Assembly: GCA_033763835.1 (NCBI GenBank)
Contig: JANRJS010000028.1
Span: 1-64,000 of the forward strand
From: JAPKYZ01 sp033763835
Lineage (GTDB): Bacteria > Acidobacteriota > Terriglobia > Bryobacterales > Bryobacteraceae
DNA: 64,000 nucleotides
Direction: 5' to 3'
Numbering within the stretch: position 1 is the first letter of the stretch; the number at the start of each line of letters is the position of its first letter. The position numbers and the translations under genes are program-made. The notes under the pieces were generated by a model, which was given only the letters and a program-made list of their open reading frames with translations, had not been told where the DNA came from and searched no databases. Shown in pieces: positions 16,410 through 24,649 of the stretch.

Positions 16410-19136
16410 ATGCTGCGGCGACTTAACGACTTCCGGCGGAGTTTTTTCGACGTACGGCCGGGCGAATTTGGACGTACCGTGCCCGTCGCCCTGTATTTGC
16501 TTTTCGTTCTGTTCGCCTACTACATCCTCAAACCCGTATCGCGCGCGCTGTTCGTCAATCGGTTCGACCCGGATAAGTTGCCGGGCCTATACATTTTGAT
16601 CGCGCCCGCCGGCGGATTGCTCGCCTACGTGTACTCGCGATTGACTCTGAAGGCTTCGCTCACCACCGCCGTGAATTGGGCGACTGCCGTGGCCATCGGA
16701 TTTACGGTTTTGATGGGTTACCTGATCAAGTTCGAGTGGGTCTGGACCTACTACGTCTTCAACATTTGGGTCAGCATGTTCTCGATCCTGATGGTGACGC
16801 AAGGCTGGGTAATCGCGGCGAACGTATTCAACACCCGAGAGGCGAAGCGCCTCTACGGGATCCTTGGAATGGGCGCCGTCATTGGAGCCGGATTCGGAGG
16901 GACTTTCACCAGTTACACGGCCGCGGCCATCGGCGAGACGAATCTGATCTACGCCTCGGCGGGATTCACGTTGCTCGCATACCTCATGTACCGGCTGGTT
17001 CTACGGCAGCCGGGCGTGCATCTGGAAACGGCGTCCGCCAGCCAGGAAGGCGAAGAATCGGACTTCCGTTTCGGCGACATTCTCCGCGATATCCGTAACT
17101 ACCGCCACCTGCAAGTCGTCGTTGGAATCGTCCTCTTGATGTTCATTGTCGACGTTACGGTGGAATACCAGTTTCAGGTTTTCGCGAAGCGAAGGTATCC
17201 GACCAAGGCGGAATTGACCGCGTTTATGGGCGCTTTTCAGGGCATTTACCTGAATCTGTTCACCTTCACGTTTCAGTTCTTCCTGACGGCGCTCGTGATC
17301 CGTTGGTTCGGCGTCGGCGGCGTGCTGCAAATCATGCCGGTGGCCATCTCGATCGCTTCGATCGCCACGTTTGTCTCTCCCGGCGTGGTTTCGACGGGGA
17401 TCGCCCGATTGATGGAAGCCGCCACGCGTTACACGTTCAACCGCACGGGGATGGAGCTGTTGTATCTGCCGCTTCCGCTCGAACTGCGCAATCGCACCAA
17501 AGCCTTCCTCGACATTTTCGTCGACCGGTTCGGACGCGGCTTGGGCGGCGTATTTCTGCAAGTGGTGACGGTGTGGCTGGCGGTCGGTCCTAAGAATCTG
17601 TCGCTGCTGGTGTTGATTTTCACCGGCGCCTGGATTTTGCTCTGCTGGCAAGCGCAGCGCGAATATCTGAGTAGCGTGCGCCGCCGCCTGGATTCGCGCT
17701 CGTTGGGAGTCGGCGATGTCCGAGTTTCGGTGAGCGATCCGGCCATCGTCCGGCTGCTCGAGGAAACGGCGCGAGGCGAAAATCCGCGACAAGCGGCCTA
17801 TGCGATTTCTTTGCTGCGCGAGACCCCGGGCTACGACACGCAGGCGTTGGCGCGAACGCTCGCCGTAAGCCGTCACGCGGAAGTACGGGCCGCGGTGTAC
17901 GGGATCGTTCTCGAATCGAGGGACGAATCGCTGCTGCCCCAAGCGATGGCCGAAATCCGGTCCAGCCGGGTGGGAGACTCGTCGCCGGCCATCCGCCCCG
18001 CGGTGGATTATGCGCTAGGCGTCTCGCCGGAGCGCGAAGCCTTAATCGCGCGTTTGTTAACGCACCCGAACGCGTCGGTCGCCGAAGCGGCCCTCGACGC
18101 CGCGCCGCAGGGTGTCGTAACGCTCGATTGGGCCTCGCAATACGCCTCGTCGCCCGATGCGGCGCGGCGGCGATTGGGGGCCATCGCTTTGAGTCGCTTG
18201 GGCGACGAAGGCGCGCCGCTGCTCTACTCGTTACTCGCAGACGGCGATCAAAGCGTGGCGGAGGCCGCGCTGGCGTCGGCGGGTCGTCTCAAAAAGCGCG
18301 CGAACCTCGAACACATCGTGCGGTTGCTAGGCGATCCCCGCTTGCGCCACGCCGCGCTCGCCTCGCTCGCCGCCTACGGACCGGCGATCGCGGGCACGCT
18401 GCGGGACCTGCTCGACGATCCTGCTTGGCCGCTCCAGGTGCGCCGCCACATTCCGCGGGCGCTCGAAGCGATCGGCGGCCAGCGTGCGGCGGAGGAACTG
18501 ATTGCCGCCATTTCCCTGCCCGATCTAGGCTTGCGAAATGCCGTCTTGCAATCTCTGACCCGGATGCGCCGCACCTCCCCCGATCTGTATTACGGCCCGG
18601 AAGCGGTCGCCAAACAGTTACTCGAAGAGGTAAAGCATTACTTCTCGTTATGGTCGGCGCTGGAACCGTTTTCGAACCAGGACCGCTCTCGCGCGGGCGT
18701 TCGATTGGTAGCCTCGACTCTCGAAGAACGGATGTCGGAAACCCTGGACCGGGTGTTCCACCTCCTCGGTTTGAAATATTCGGCGGAAGAGATGCATTCC
18801 GTCCGGCGTGCGCTAGACAAGAAATCGCCGGAGGATCATTCCGCCGCGATCGAGTTCTTAGACTCGGTGCTGGACCGCGAGTTGAAGGTCTATCTGATGC
18901 CGCTAGTAGACGACACCGGACGGCTCAGCGAGCGCGGCCGCGAGTTGTTCGGCATCGAACGGAAGTCGGCGGAGTCGGCGTTGCGGGAGCTGCTGCGGTC
19001 GGGCGACGCGTGGTTGACTTGTTGTGCGATCGCGGCGGCGCGGGAATTGCGAATGGCCTCGCTGATCCCGGAGATGGAGAGCCTGCGCGGCCGGGCGGGC
19101 GCGGAGGTGGATCGCATGGTGGAATCGTATGCCTGA
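16410..19136 (+). CDS. Nucleotide-transporter-like (NTT/ATP:ADP-antiporter-type) membrane protein with C-terminal HEAT repeats
   Basis: About 908 residues from ATG 16410 (MLRRLNDFRRSFFDVRPGEF); a GTG at 16392 is an alternative. Residues about 25-430 contain some 10-12 membrane segments resembling the NTT/ATP-ADP antiporter branch of the major facilitator fold (VALYLLFVLFAYYILKPVSR, then a TREAKRLYGILGMGAVIGAG stretch). The rest is alpha-helical with HEAT-like repeats to about 720 (for example DQSVAEAALASAGRL and DPRLRHAALASLAAYG) and a helical tail. NTT-like proteins fused to HEAT domains are known in free-living bacteria, with unclear substrate. The next gene encodes a separate cyclic-nucleotide-binding domain (8-base overlap), and a kinase and receiver follow, suggesting regulated transport or a receptor role. 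Confidence 0.85.
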   Translation: MLRRLNDFRRSFFDVRPGEFGRTVPVALYLLFVLFAYYILKPVSRALFVNRFDPDKLPGLYILIAPAGGLLAYVYSRLTLKASLTTAVNWATAVAIGFTVLMGYLIKFEWVWTYYVFNIWVSMFSILMVTQGWVIAANVFNTREAKRLYGILGMGAVIGAGFGGTFTSYTAAAIGETNLIYASAGFTLLAYLMYRLVLRQPGVHLETASASQEGEESDFRFGDILRDIRNYRHLQVVVGIVLLMFIVDVTVEYQFQVFAKRRYPTKAELTAFMGAFQGIYLNLFTFTFQFFLTALVIRWFGVGGVLQIMPVAISIASIATFVSPGVVSTGIARLMEAATRYTFNRTGMELLYLPLPLELRNRTKAFLDIFVDRFGRGLGGVFLQVVTVWLAVGPKNLSLLVLIFTGAWILLCWQAQREYLSSVRRRLDSRSLGVGDVRVSVSDPAIVRLLEETARGENPRQAAYAISLLRETPGYDTQALARTLAVSRHAEVRAAVYGIVLESRDESLLPQAMAEIRSSRVGDSSPAIRPAVDYALGVSPEREALIARLLTHPNASVAEAALDAAPQGVVTLDWASQYASSPDAARRRLGAIALSRLGDEGAPLLYSLLADGDQSVAEAALASAGRLKKRANLEHIVRLLGDPRLRHAALASLAAYGPAIAGTLRDLLDDPAWPLQVRRHIPRALEAIGGQRAAEELIAAISLPDLGLRNAVLQSLTRMRRTSPDLYYGPEAVAKQLLEEVKHYFSLWSALEPFSNQDRSRAGVRLVASTLEERMSETLDRVFHLLGLKYSAEEMHSVRRALDKKSPEDHSAAIEFLDSVLDRELKVYLMPLVDDTGRLSERGRELFGIERKSAESALRELLRSGDAWLTCCAIAAARELRMASLIPEMESLRGRAGAEVDRMVESYA

Positions 19137-19563
19137 GACGAAGCGCGAACTGAATATCGTCGAGCGGGTGATCGCGCTTGAAGCCGTGGACCTCTTCCAG
19201 GGACTGACCGCGGAGCAACTGTCGCGCATCGCCTCCATCGCCCGCGAAATTCACTACCCGCCGGAGCGCAGCGTACTCGCCGCGAACGAATCCGTGGATT
19301 CGGTCTATGTAGTGCTCGACGGAGATATCGACATGCGGCGCGATGGAAAAACCGTGCATACGGCGAAACGCGGCGAGGTGCTCGGTTCCTGGGCGCTGTT
19401 CGACCCCTCGCCCATTAAGGTGGAGGCGCGCGCGGCCACCGACGCCAAGCTGCTTAAAATCGGGCGAACCGAGTTTCACGATCTGTTGTCCGACAACATG
19501 CAGATCACCTCGGCGATCTTTGCGACCCTGGTGCGGAGGTTGCGCCAATTGGCGGGCGATTAG
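19129..19563 (+). CDS. Cyclic-nucleotide-binding domain protein
   Basis: 144 residues consisting of a single Crp-type cNMP-binding beta-roll: LFQGLTAEQLSRIASIARE, SVDSVYVVLDGDIDMRRDG, then RGEVLGSWALFDPSPIKVEA in place of the phosphate-binding cassette. The canonical GE-(6-8)-R(T/S) pattern is only partly kept (no clear RTA), so it may bind another ligand or only protein. No helix-turn-helix follows, so it is not a transcription factor. It overlaps the transporter-HEAT gene and directly abuts the histidine kinase gene. Confidence 0.88.
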   Translation: MPETKRELNIVERVIALEAVDLFQGLTAEQLSRIASIAREIHYPPERSVLAANESVDSVYVVLDGDIDMRRDGKTVHTAKRGEVLGSWALFDPSPIKVEARAATDAKLLKIGRTEFHDLLSDNMQITSAIFATLVRRLRQLAGD

Positions 19564-20343
19564 ATGGACGAATTGACGCCACAAGAGGAGATCGCCCAAC
19601 TTCGAGCCCAGGTGCGCGAAATGTACAAGCACGTGGCCATCTCTCGTCTTTCGGCGGGCATTATCCACGAGATCAACAGTCCGATCGCCTCTATTTTTTC
19701 GAACATCGAGGTGCTCGAAAAATCGCTCGACGTCGTGGCGCGGCAACTGGAAGGCACGGCCAGCCAGAAAACGCTGCGGATTTTGGAGACCATGCGCAGC
19801 CTGATCCAGGTGGACCGCTTGGCCTGCGAGCGGATTTCGGGCGTAATCCGCAGCTTGAAAATCCACGCGCGGCTCGAGGACGAGGGATTTCAGGAGGTGA
19901 ACCTGAACGACCTTCTCGACGACTCCATCCGCTTAGTGAACGCCGAGTACAAGCGGCGAGTCCAAATCGTTCGTGAGTACGGCGAGCTTCCTCCCGTCGA
20001 GTGCAGCCCGCAGCTAATGAGCCAGGTCTTCCTGAACATCCTGGTCAACGCCGCGCAGGCGATCGAGGGAGAGGGCACGATTACGGTGCGCACCGCGATG
20101 GACGGCGAGAAGGCGCACCTGTCCATCGCCGATACGGGCCACGGCATGAGCGAAGATTGCAAGAAAAGGATTTTCTCCGCCGGGTTTACCACCAAACCGG
20201 TGGGCGTCGGGACCGGCTTGGGCCTGACGATTTCCCGCAAGATCGTGGAGGACCGCCATGGCGGCTCCATCGATTTCGAGAGCGAAGTGGGCCGGGGAAC
20301 GACGTTCCACATCCGGATTCCGGCGAAGCAAAACCGACGATAA
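19564..20343 (+). CDS. Soluble histidine kinase
   Basis: 259 residues. A short N-terminal coiled coil leads straight into a DHp helix with H35 (SRLSAGIIHEINSPIASI); the HATPase domain has NILVNAAQAIEG, DTGHGMS and GTGLGLTISRKIVEDRHGG. No transmembrane segment or PAS/GAF sensor is present, so input probably comes from a partner protein, most plausibly the adjacent cyclic-nucleotide-binding protein or the HEAT tail of the transporter. It starts right after the cNBD stop and is followed 9 bases later by a stand-alone receiver, presumably its phospho-acceptor. Confidence 0.92.
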   Translation: MDELTPQEEIAQLRAQVREMYKHVAISRLSAGIIHEINSPIASIFSNIEVLEKSLDVVARQLEGTASQKTLRILETMRSLIQVDRLACERISGVIRSLKIHARLEDEGFQEVNLNDLLDDSIRLVNAEYKRRVQIVREYGELPPVECSPQLMSQVFLNILVNAAQAIEGEGTITVRTAMDGEKAHLSIADTGHGMSEDCKKRIFSAGFTTKPVGVGTGLGLTISRKIVEDRHGGSIDFESEVGRGTTFHIRIPAKQNRR

Positions 20344-20352
20344 GGAGCGAGT

Positions 20353-20832
20353 GTGCAAGAAAATCCCACCGCCGAAGTGGTGCTGGTCGACGACGAAGAA
20401 ATGGTCATTACGAGCGTCCGCGCGTTTTTGACGCTCGAAACGGAGCACAACATCCACGGCTTTACGAGTCCGGCGGAAGCCATCAAGCACCTGGAAGTTT
20501 CGCCCGCCGACGTGATCGTCAGCGACTATCTGATGCCGCAAATCAATGGGCTGCAACTGCTCGCCAAAGCGAAGGAGTTGCAACCGGAAGCGGCCCGCAT
20601 TCTGCTCACGGGACACGCGGACAAAAGCAGCGCCATCCAGGCGATTAACGAAGTGGGCCTGTATCACTACCTCGAAAAGCCGTGGGACAACGCGCAGCTT
20701 CTCCTGATCGTCAATAGCGCCATCGAACGGACCATGCTGCTGCGCAAAGTACAGAAAATGGTGGCCGAACTGGACAACGCGCACGATTCGCTGAAAGACA
20801 TCCAGACCCGGCTGCTCAAGGCGTTCCTGTAG
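20353..20832 (+). CDS. Stand-alone response regulator receiver with coiled-coil tail
   Basis: 159 residues, GTG 20353 preceded by AAGGAG at 20342-20347. Receiver domain: acidic D13/D14, phospho-acceptor D58 in DVIVSDYLMP, LLTGHADKSS and the conserved Lys in LEKPWD. The C-terminal 35 residues form an amphipathic coiled coil (MVAELDNAHDSLKDIQTRLL), with no DNA-binding or enzymatic output domain. It probably works by protein-protein contact, possibly on the transporter-HEAT protein. It is last in the four-gene run starting at 16410. Confidence 0.9.
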   Translation: MQENPTAEVVLVDDEEMVITSVRAFLTLETEHNIHGFTSPAEAIKHLEVSPADVIVSDYLMPQINGLQLLAKAKELQPEAARILLTGHADKSSAIQAINEVGLYHYLEKPWDNAQLLLIVNSAIERTMLLRKVQKMVAELDNAHDSLKDIQTRLLKAFL

Positions 20833-20841
20833 ACTGAACCT

Positions 20842-21288
20842 ATGCGATACGCTCTGTTCCCGCTGGCTGTGTTTTGCGCTCTCGCCGGCGAAAAAAAGCT
20901 CGGCGCGCCTTTAACGATCAAGGCCCCCATGACCGTGGACGCTCTCGTCGCCGCGCAAGAATCGCTAGCCGGAAAGACCGTGCAGGTGAAGGGCAAAATG
21001 GTCGAGGTCTGCGAGATGATGGGGTGCTGGACCAACCTCGTGTCGGAGACCGGGGCCATGATCCGCATCAAGGTCAACGACGGCGAAATCGTGTTTCCCA
21101 AAGACCATGTCGGCAAGGCGGCTATTGCCGAGGGAACTTTGAAGAAGCTGACGTTGTCGAAAGAGCAGGTCATCGCGCGCGCCAAGCACGAAGCCGAGGA
21201 ACAGGGACGCAAGTTCGACCCGGCGAGCGTCAAGGGCGGCGCGACGATTTTTCAGATTCAAGGAACCGGCGCCCTGTTACTCGATTAG
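20842..21288 (+). CDS. DUF4920-type periplasmic protein
   Basis: 148 residues with an N-terminal signal (MRYALFPLAVFCALAG). The core GKTVQVKGKMVEVCEMMGCW and IRIKVNDGEIVFPKDHVGK is characteristic of the DUF4920 OB-fold-like family, whose paired cysteines (CEMMGC) suggest metal binding or redox chemistry; function is not established. It follows the receiver gene by 9 bases but without a clear ribosome site, so membership of that operon is uncertain. Confidence 0.8.
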   Translation: MRYALFPLAVFCALAGEKKLGAPLTIKAPMTVDALVAAQESLAGKTVQVKGKMVEVCEMMGCWTNLVSETGAMIRIKVNDGEIVFPKDHVGKAAIAEGTLKKLTLSKEQVIARAKHEAEEQGRKFDPASVKGGATIFQIQGTGALLLD

Positions 21289-21328
21289 CGCTGCTAAACT
21301 ATAAGGCCACAGGGAGTTTTCAAAGGGA

Positions 21329-21832
21329 ATGTACCGTCTTGTTTTGCCATTGGCCCTCATTGTGGCCGCTCCGGTTTGCGCTCAGGTAAAGCTGGGCATT
21401 GTCGATCTGCAGAAGGCGATCCTGGGTACCGCCGAAATCAAGAAGGCGCAGAGCGATCTGGAAGCCAAATTTAAACCGCGACAGGACGCCGCCGCCAAAC
21501 TGGACCGGGAGTTGCAGTCGATCCAGCAACAGTTGCAGACGATGGCCGGCAAGTTGACGCCGCAAGCGGAGGCCGATCTTCAGGCGCAGGGAGCGCGTAA
21601 GCAACGCGACCTGCAACGGCTCACCGAAGATTTGCAGGCGGATGTCGACCGCGAGCGGAACGATATTCTTCAGAAGGCAGGGCGCCAGATGACCGAGGTG
21701 TTAAAGAAGCTGGCCGAGTCGAAAGGTCTCGACGTTGTCCTCGATCGTGCCACTACGCTTTACGCGAAGGACGCCCTCGAAGTGACTACTGACGCGATCG
21801 CGGCCTACGACGCGGCGCATCCCGCGAAGTAG
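21329..21832 (+). CDS. OmpH/Skp family periplasmic chaperone
   Basis: 167 residues. Signal peptide MYRLVLPLALIVAAPVCAQ, then VKLGIVDLQKAILGT, a long charged coiled-coil region (about 40-125) and the C-terminal strand KGLDVVLDRATTLYAKDALEVT. This is the tentacle-plus-beta layout of Skp, which holds unfolded outer-membrane proteins during transit of the periplasm. AAAGGGA just before the ATG serves as ribosome site. A large set of beta-barrel clients is expected given the two TonB-dependent receptors in the window. Confidence 0.88.
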   Translation: MYRLVLPLALIVAAPVCAQVKLGIVDLQKAILGTAEIKKAQSDLEAKFKPRQDAAAKLDRELQSIQQQLQTMAGKLTPQAEADLQAQGARKQRDLQRLTEDLQADVDRERNDILQKAGRQMTEVLKKLAESKGLDVVLDRATTLYAKDALEVTTDAIAAYDAAHPAK

Positions 21833-21841
21833 CATCGGCGT

Positions 21842-22309
21842 ATGTCGACTTACCTCGCAGGCTACGGCGCCGGGGACGAACGTAAGTCGAAGTTGATCCG
21901 GCGGGCGGTCCAAATCGGCTTGGCCGCGATCGCCGTCTTATTGGTGGGCTACTTCGGTCTCCGCAATTTTTCCGAGCGTTCCATGATGGACCGCTTCATC
22001 GCCCTGCTGCAGACGAAGGACTATCCGGCGGCTTACGCGCTTTGGGGCTGCTCCGAACAGACGCCTTGCCGCGACTATTCCTACGAGCGGTTTCTGCGCG
22101 ATTGGGGGCCGGAATCGCCCGCCAAGAACGCCGCCTCGGCGAAGAAGATCCGGGCCGCGACCTGCGGGGGGATTCTCGCAAATACCGGCGTGCTGCGCAT
22201 CTACCAATTCGAACCCGATTACGAAGTGTCGATTTGGGTGGAAAAGTCGGACAACAAGATCTCGTTCGCGCCCGTGATCGGACGCGGACAATGTACGATA
22301 CTGCCCTAA
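21842..22309 (+). CDS. Hypothetical single-pass membrane protein
   Basis: 155 residues. Cytoplasmic basic stretch, one transmembrane helix (about 25-46, VQIGLAAIAVLLVGYFGLRN), then a periplasmic domain with four or more cysteines (WGCSEQTPC, AATCGG, GRGQC) that could form disulfides. I do not recognise the family; the layout recalls small acidobacterial proteins with an NTF2/cystatin-like domain. It lies 9 bases after the OmpH/Skp-like gene. Confidence 0.7.
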   Translation: MSTYLAGYGAGDERKSKLIRRAVQIGLAAIAVLLVGYFGLRNFSERSMMDRFIALLQTKDYPAAYALWGCSEQTPCRDYSYERFLRDWGPESPAKNAASAKKIRAATCGGILANTGVLRIYQFEPDYEVSIWVEKSDNKISFAPVIGRGQCTILP

Positions 22310-22319
22310 GACCTTTCGC

Positions 22320-23144
22320 ATGTTCCCCATCGACTTGACGGGCAAGACGGCGCTGGTAACGGGCGCCGCGCGCGGCATCGGGCGCGCCATCGCGGAGAAA
22401 CTCGCGGCGGCGGGCGCGAGCGTAATGCTTACCGACATCGACGCCGCTGTCCTCGAAGAGGCTCGCGCGGCCATGCCCGGCCGGGCGGCGGCGCTGGCTG
22501 GCGACATCACCGACCCGGCGGTTCCGCAAAGCCTTGCCGACGCGGCGATCGCCGAATTCGGCTCGCTCGACATCGTCGTCAACAACGCGGGGTATACCTG
22601 GGACAACGTGATCCAGAAGACCACCGACGAGCAATTTCAGGCGATGCTCGACATCCATCTGGTCGCGCCTTTCCGGGTGCTGCGCGCCGCTTCGGGCTGG
22701 ATTCGCGAAGCGGCGAAGAAGGAAATCGCCGAGGGCCGCCGGGTGATGCGCAAGGTCGTCAACATCACCTCGATTTCGGGAACGTGCGGCAACGCCGGGC
22801 AGATCGGTTACGCCGCGGGTAAAGCGGGAATCAATGGCATCACGCTAACGATGGCCAAAGAGTGGGGCCGCTACAACGTCTGTGTGAATTCAGTCGGCTA
22901 CGGCTTTATCGAGACCCGCCTGACGCAGCCGCTGGGCGAGGCGGCGGCGACGATTGAGATGAAAGGCCGCGCGATTCCGGTGGGCGTCCAACCGAAGGCC
23001 ATTGAAGCGATGCGGGCCATGACACCACTGGGCAGGCTTGGAACTCCCGATGAAGCGGCGGGACCGGTGCTGTTCTTCTGTTCGCCGCTGTCGGATTACG
23101 TCACCGGCGAAGTGTTGATCGTCTCCGGCGGCGGACACTTCTAG
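22320..23144 (+). CDS. Short-chain dehydrogenase/reductase (FabG-like)
   Basis: 274 residues. NAD(P) loop TGAARGIGRAIAEKLAA, VNNAG at about 90, catalytic Ser in NITSISGTCG, and Tyr/Lys in YAAGKAG; the C-terminal GEVLIVSGGGHF is typical. The longer-than-usual segment before the Ser (REAAKKEIAEGRRVMRKVV) is common in FabG-like SDRs annotated as 3-oxoacyl reductases. Substrate unknown. Confidence 0.9.
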   Translation: MFPIDLTGKTALVTGAARGIGRAIAEKLAAAGASVMLTDIDAAVLEEARAAMPGRAAALAGDITDPAVPQSLADAAIAEFGSLDIVVNNAGYTWDNVIQKTTDEQFQAMLDIHLVAPFRVLRAASGWIREAAKKEIAEGRRVMRKVVNITSISGTCGNAGQIGYAAGKAGINGITLTMAKEWGRYNVCVNSVGYGFIETRLTQPLGEAAATIEMKGRAIPVGVQPKAIEAMRAMTPLGRLGTPDEAAGPVLFFCSPLSDYVTGEVLIVSGGGHF

Positions 23145-23200
23145 GCGCGCCCGCTTCCTAGCGCCAACAGCCCAACGGTCCGCGATATCATCCGAAAAAC

Positions 23201-24649
23201 ATGCAACGCCGAAGCTTTCTCGGAGCGCTGGCCGCTTCTCCGCTCGCCGCGCAATCGCGCCGCCCAAATGTGTTGATGATTGCCATCGACGATCTGCGGC
23301 CGGAACTCGGCTGCTACGGCGCGAAGCACATCCATTCGCCGAATATCGACGCACTCGCCGCCCGCGGCACGGTTTTCGAACGGGCCTACTGCCAGCAGTC
23401 GGTGTGTAGCCCGTCGCGCACGTCGCTACTGACCGGATTGCGCCCGGACACCACGAAGATTTACGAACTGCAAACGCATTTCCGCAAGACGATCCCGAGC
23501 GCCGTGACGCTACCCGAAAACTTCAAGAACCAGGGCTACACGACCACCGGTTTGGGCAAGATTTTCCACGGTTCGCTCGAAGACGAGGCGTCGTGGTCGA
23601 TTCCGCACTACGCGCCCGGCGGCCCAGAATGGAACACTCCCGAAAACGCCGAACGGTTTGCGAAGTATTTCCAGGGGATCAAGGATCGCGGTTGGAAAGC
23701 CGCTCCTTCGCCTTCTGGAACCGCCGCGCGCGGCACTCGCGGACCGTCGTGGCTCGCTTCCGATAAGCCGGACGAGGAGCTCGCCGACGGGCGCACCGCG
23801 ACGAATACGATGCGCGCATTGAACGAGCTTAAAGACGGCCCGTTCTTCATCGCCTGCGGATTCTTGAAGCCGCACCTGCCATTCGTCGCGCCCAAGAAGT
23901 ATTTCGATCTGTATCCCGATTCCAAGCTCAAGATGCCGGATTATGCGCCGGAGCCGCGCGGCGTGCCAAAGGTCGCGATGCACGTCAATGGCGAACTGAG
24001 GGCCTATAACGACATTCCGGAATCGGTACCGATCGACGAGAAGAAGTCGCGCGAACTGGTGCGCGCCTACTACGCGGCTACCAGCTACACCGACGCGCAG
24101 ATCGGGCGCGTGTTGGGCGAACTCGACCGGCTGGGGCTACGCGACAACACGATCGTCGTCTTGTGGGGCGATCACGGCTGGCACTTAAACAATCACGGTC
24201 TGTGGCACAAGCACACCAATTTCGAGAATGCCACGCACTCGACCCTGATTGCCGCCGCGCCGGGGATGAAACGCGGCGCGCGCACGCAGGCGCTGGTCGA
24301 ATTCGTAGACATCTACCCGACGATTAGCGAACTGGCGAATCTACGCATGCCTTCCGACCTCGAAGGCCGTAGCTTCGCGTCGCTGCTCGCCGATCCGAAG
24401 CGCACCTGGAAGAAGGCGGCGTTCAGCCAGTATCCTCGCGGCGCGGGCGTGATGGGCTACTCCGTGCGGACCAAGCGCTATCGCTTCACCGAATGGAAAG
24501 GCGCGGAAGGCTCGCCCATCGAGCTCTACGACTACGAGAAGGACCCTCTCGAAACCCAGAATCACGCCGTGCTGCCTGGATTCGATTCGGTGATCGCCGA
24601 GCACCGGGCCATTCTCGACAAGGGCTGGAAAGGCGCTCTGCCCGTTTAG
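23201..24649 (+). CDS. Secreted sulfatase, iduronate-2-sulfatase-like
   Basis: 482 residues with a twin-arginine-like leader (MQRRSFLGALAASPLAAQ). Alkaline-phosphatase-fold sulfatase: metal Asp pair D30/D31 in MIAIDDLRPELGCYG, and the formylglycine motif C69-S-P-S-R at 69-73. Later it has IVVLWGDHGWHLNNHGLWHK, with the second metal-binding DH pair. An activating formylglycine-generating enzyme would be needed; none is in this window. Order and motifs are closest to iduronate-2-sulfatases, so a sulfated polysaccharide is a likely substrate. It converges on the TonB/Sel1 gene with a 4-base overlap. Confidence 0.93.
   Translation: MQRRSFLGALAASPLAAQSRRPNVLMIAIDDLRPELGCYGAKHIHSPNIDALAARGTVFERAYCQQSVCSPSRTSLLTGLRPDTTKIYELQTHFRKTIPSAVTLPENFKNQGYTTTGLGKIFHGSLEDEASWSIPHYAPGGPEWNTPENAERFAKYFQGIKDRGWKAAPSPSGTAARGTRGPSWLASDKPDEELADGRTATNTMRALNELKDGPFFIACGFLKPHLPFVAPKKYFDLYPDSKLKMPDYAPEPRGVPKVAMHVNGELRAYNDIPESVPIDEKKSRELVRAYYAATSYTDAQIGRVLGELDRLGLRDNTIVVLWGDHGWHLNNHGLWHKHTNFENATHSTLIAAAPGMKRGARTQALVEFVDIYPTISELANLRMPSDLEGRSFASLLADPKRTWKKAAFSQYPRGAGVMGYSVRTKRYRFTEWKGAEGSPIELYDYEKDPLETQNHAVLPGFDSVIAEHRAILDKGWKGALPV

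Noticed and set aside
17001..17942. 313-residue open frame opposite the transporter-HEAT gene
   Set aside because: It is a His/Arg/Gln-rich shadow frame, and the opposite strand has strong membrane and HEAT features.
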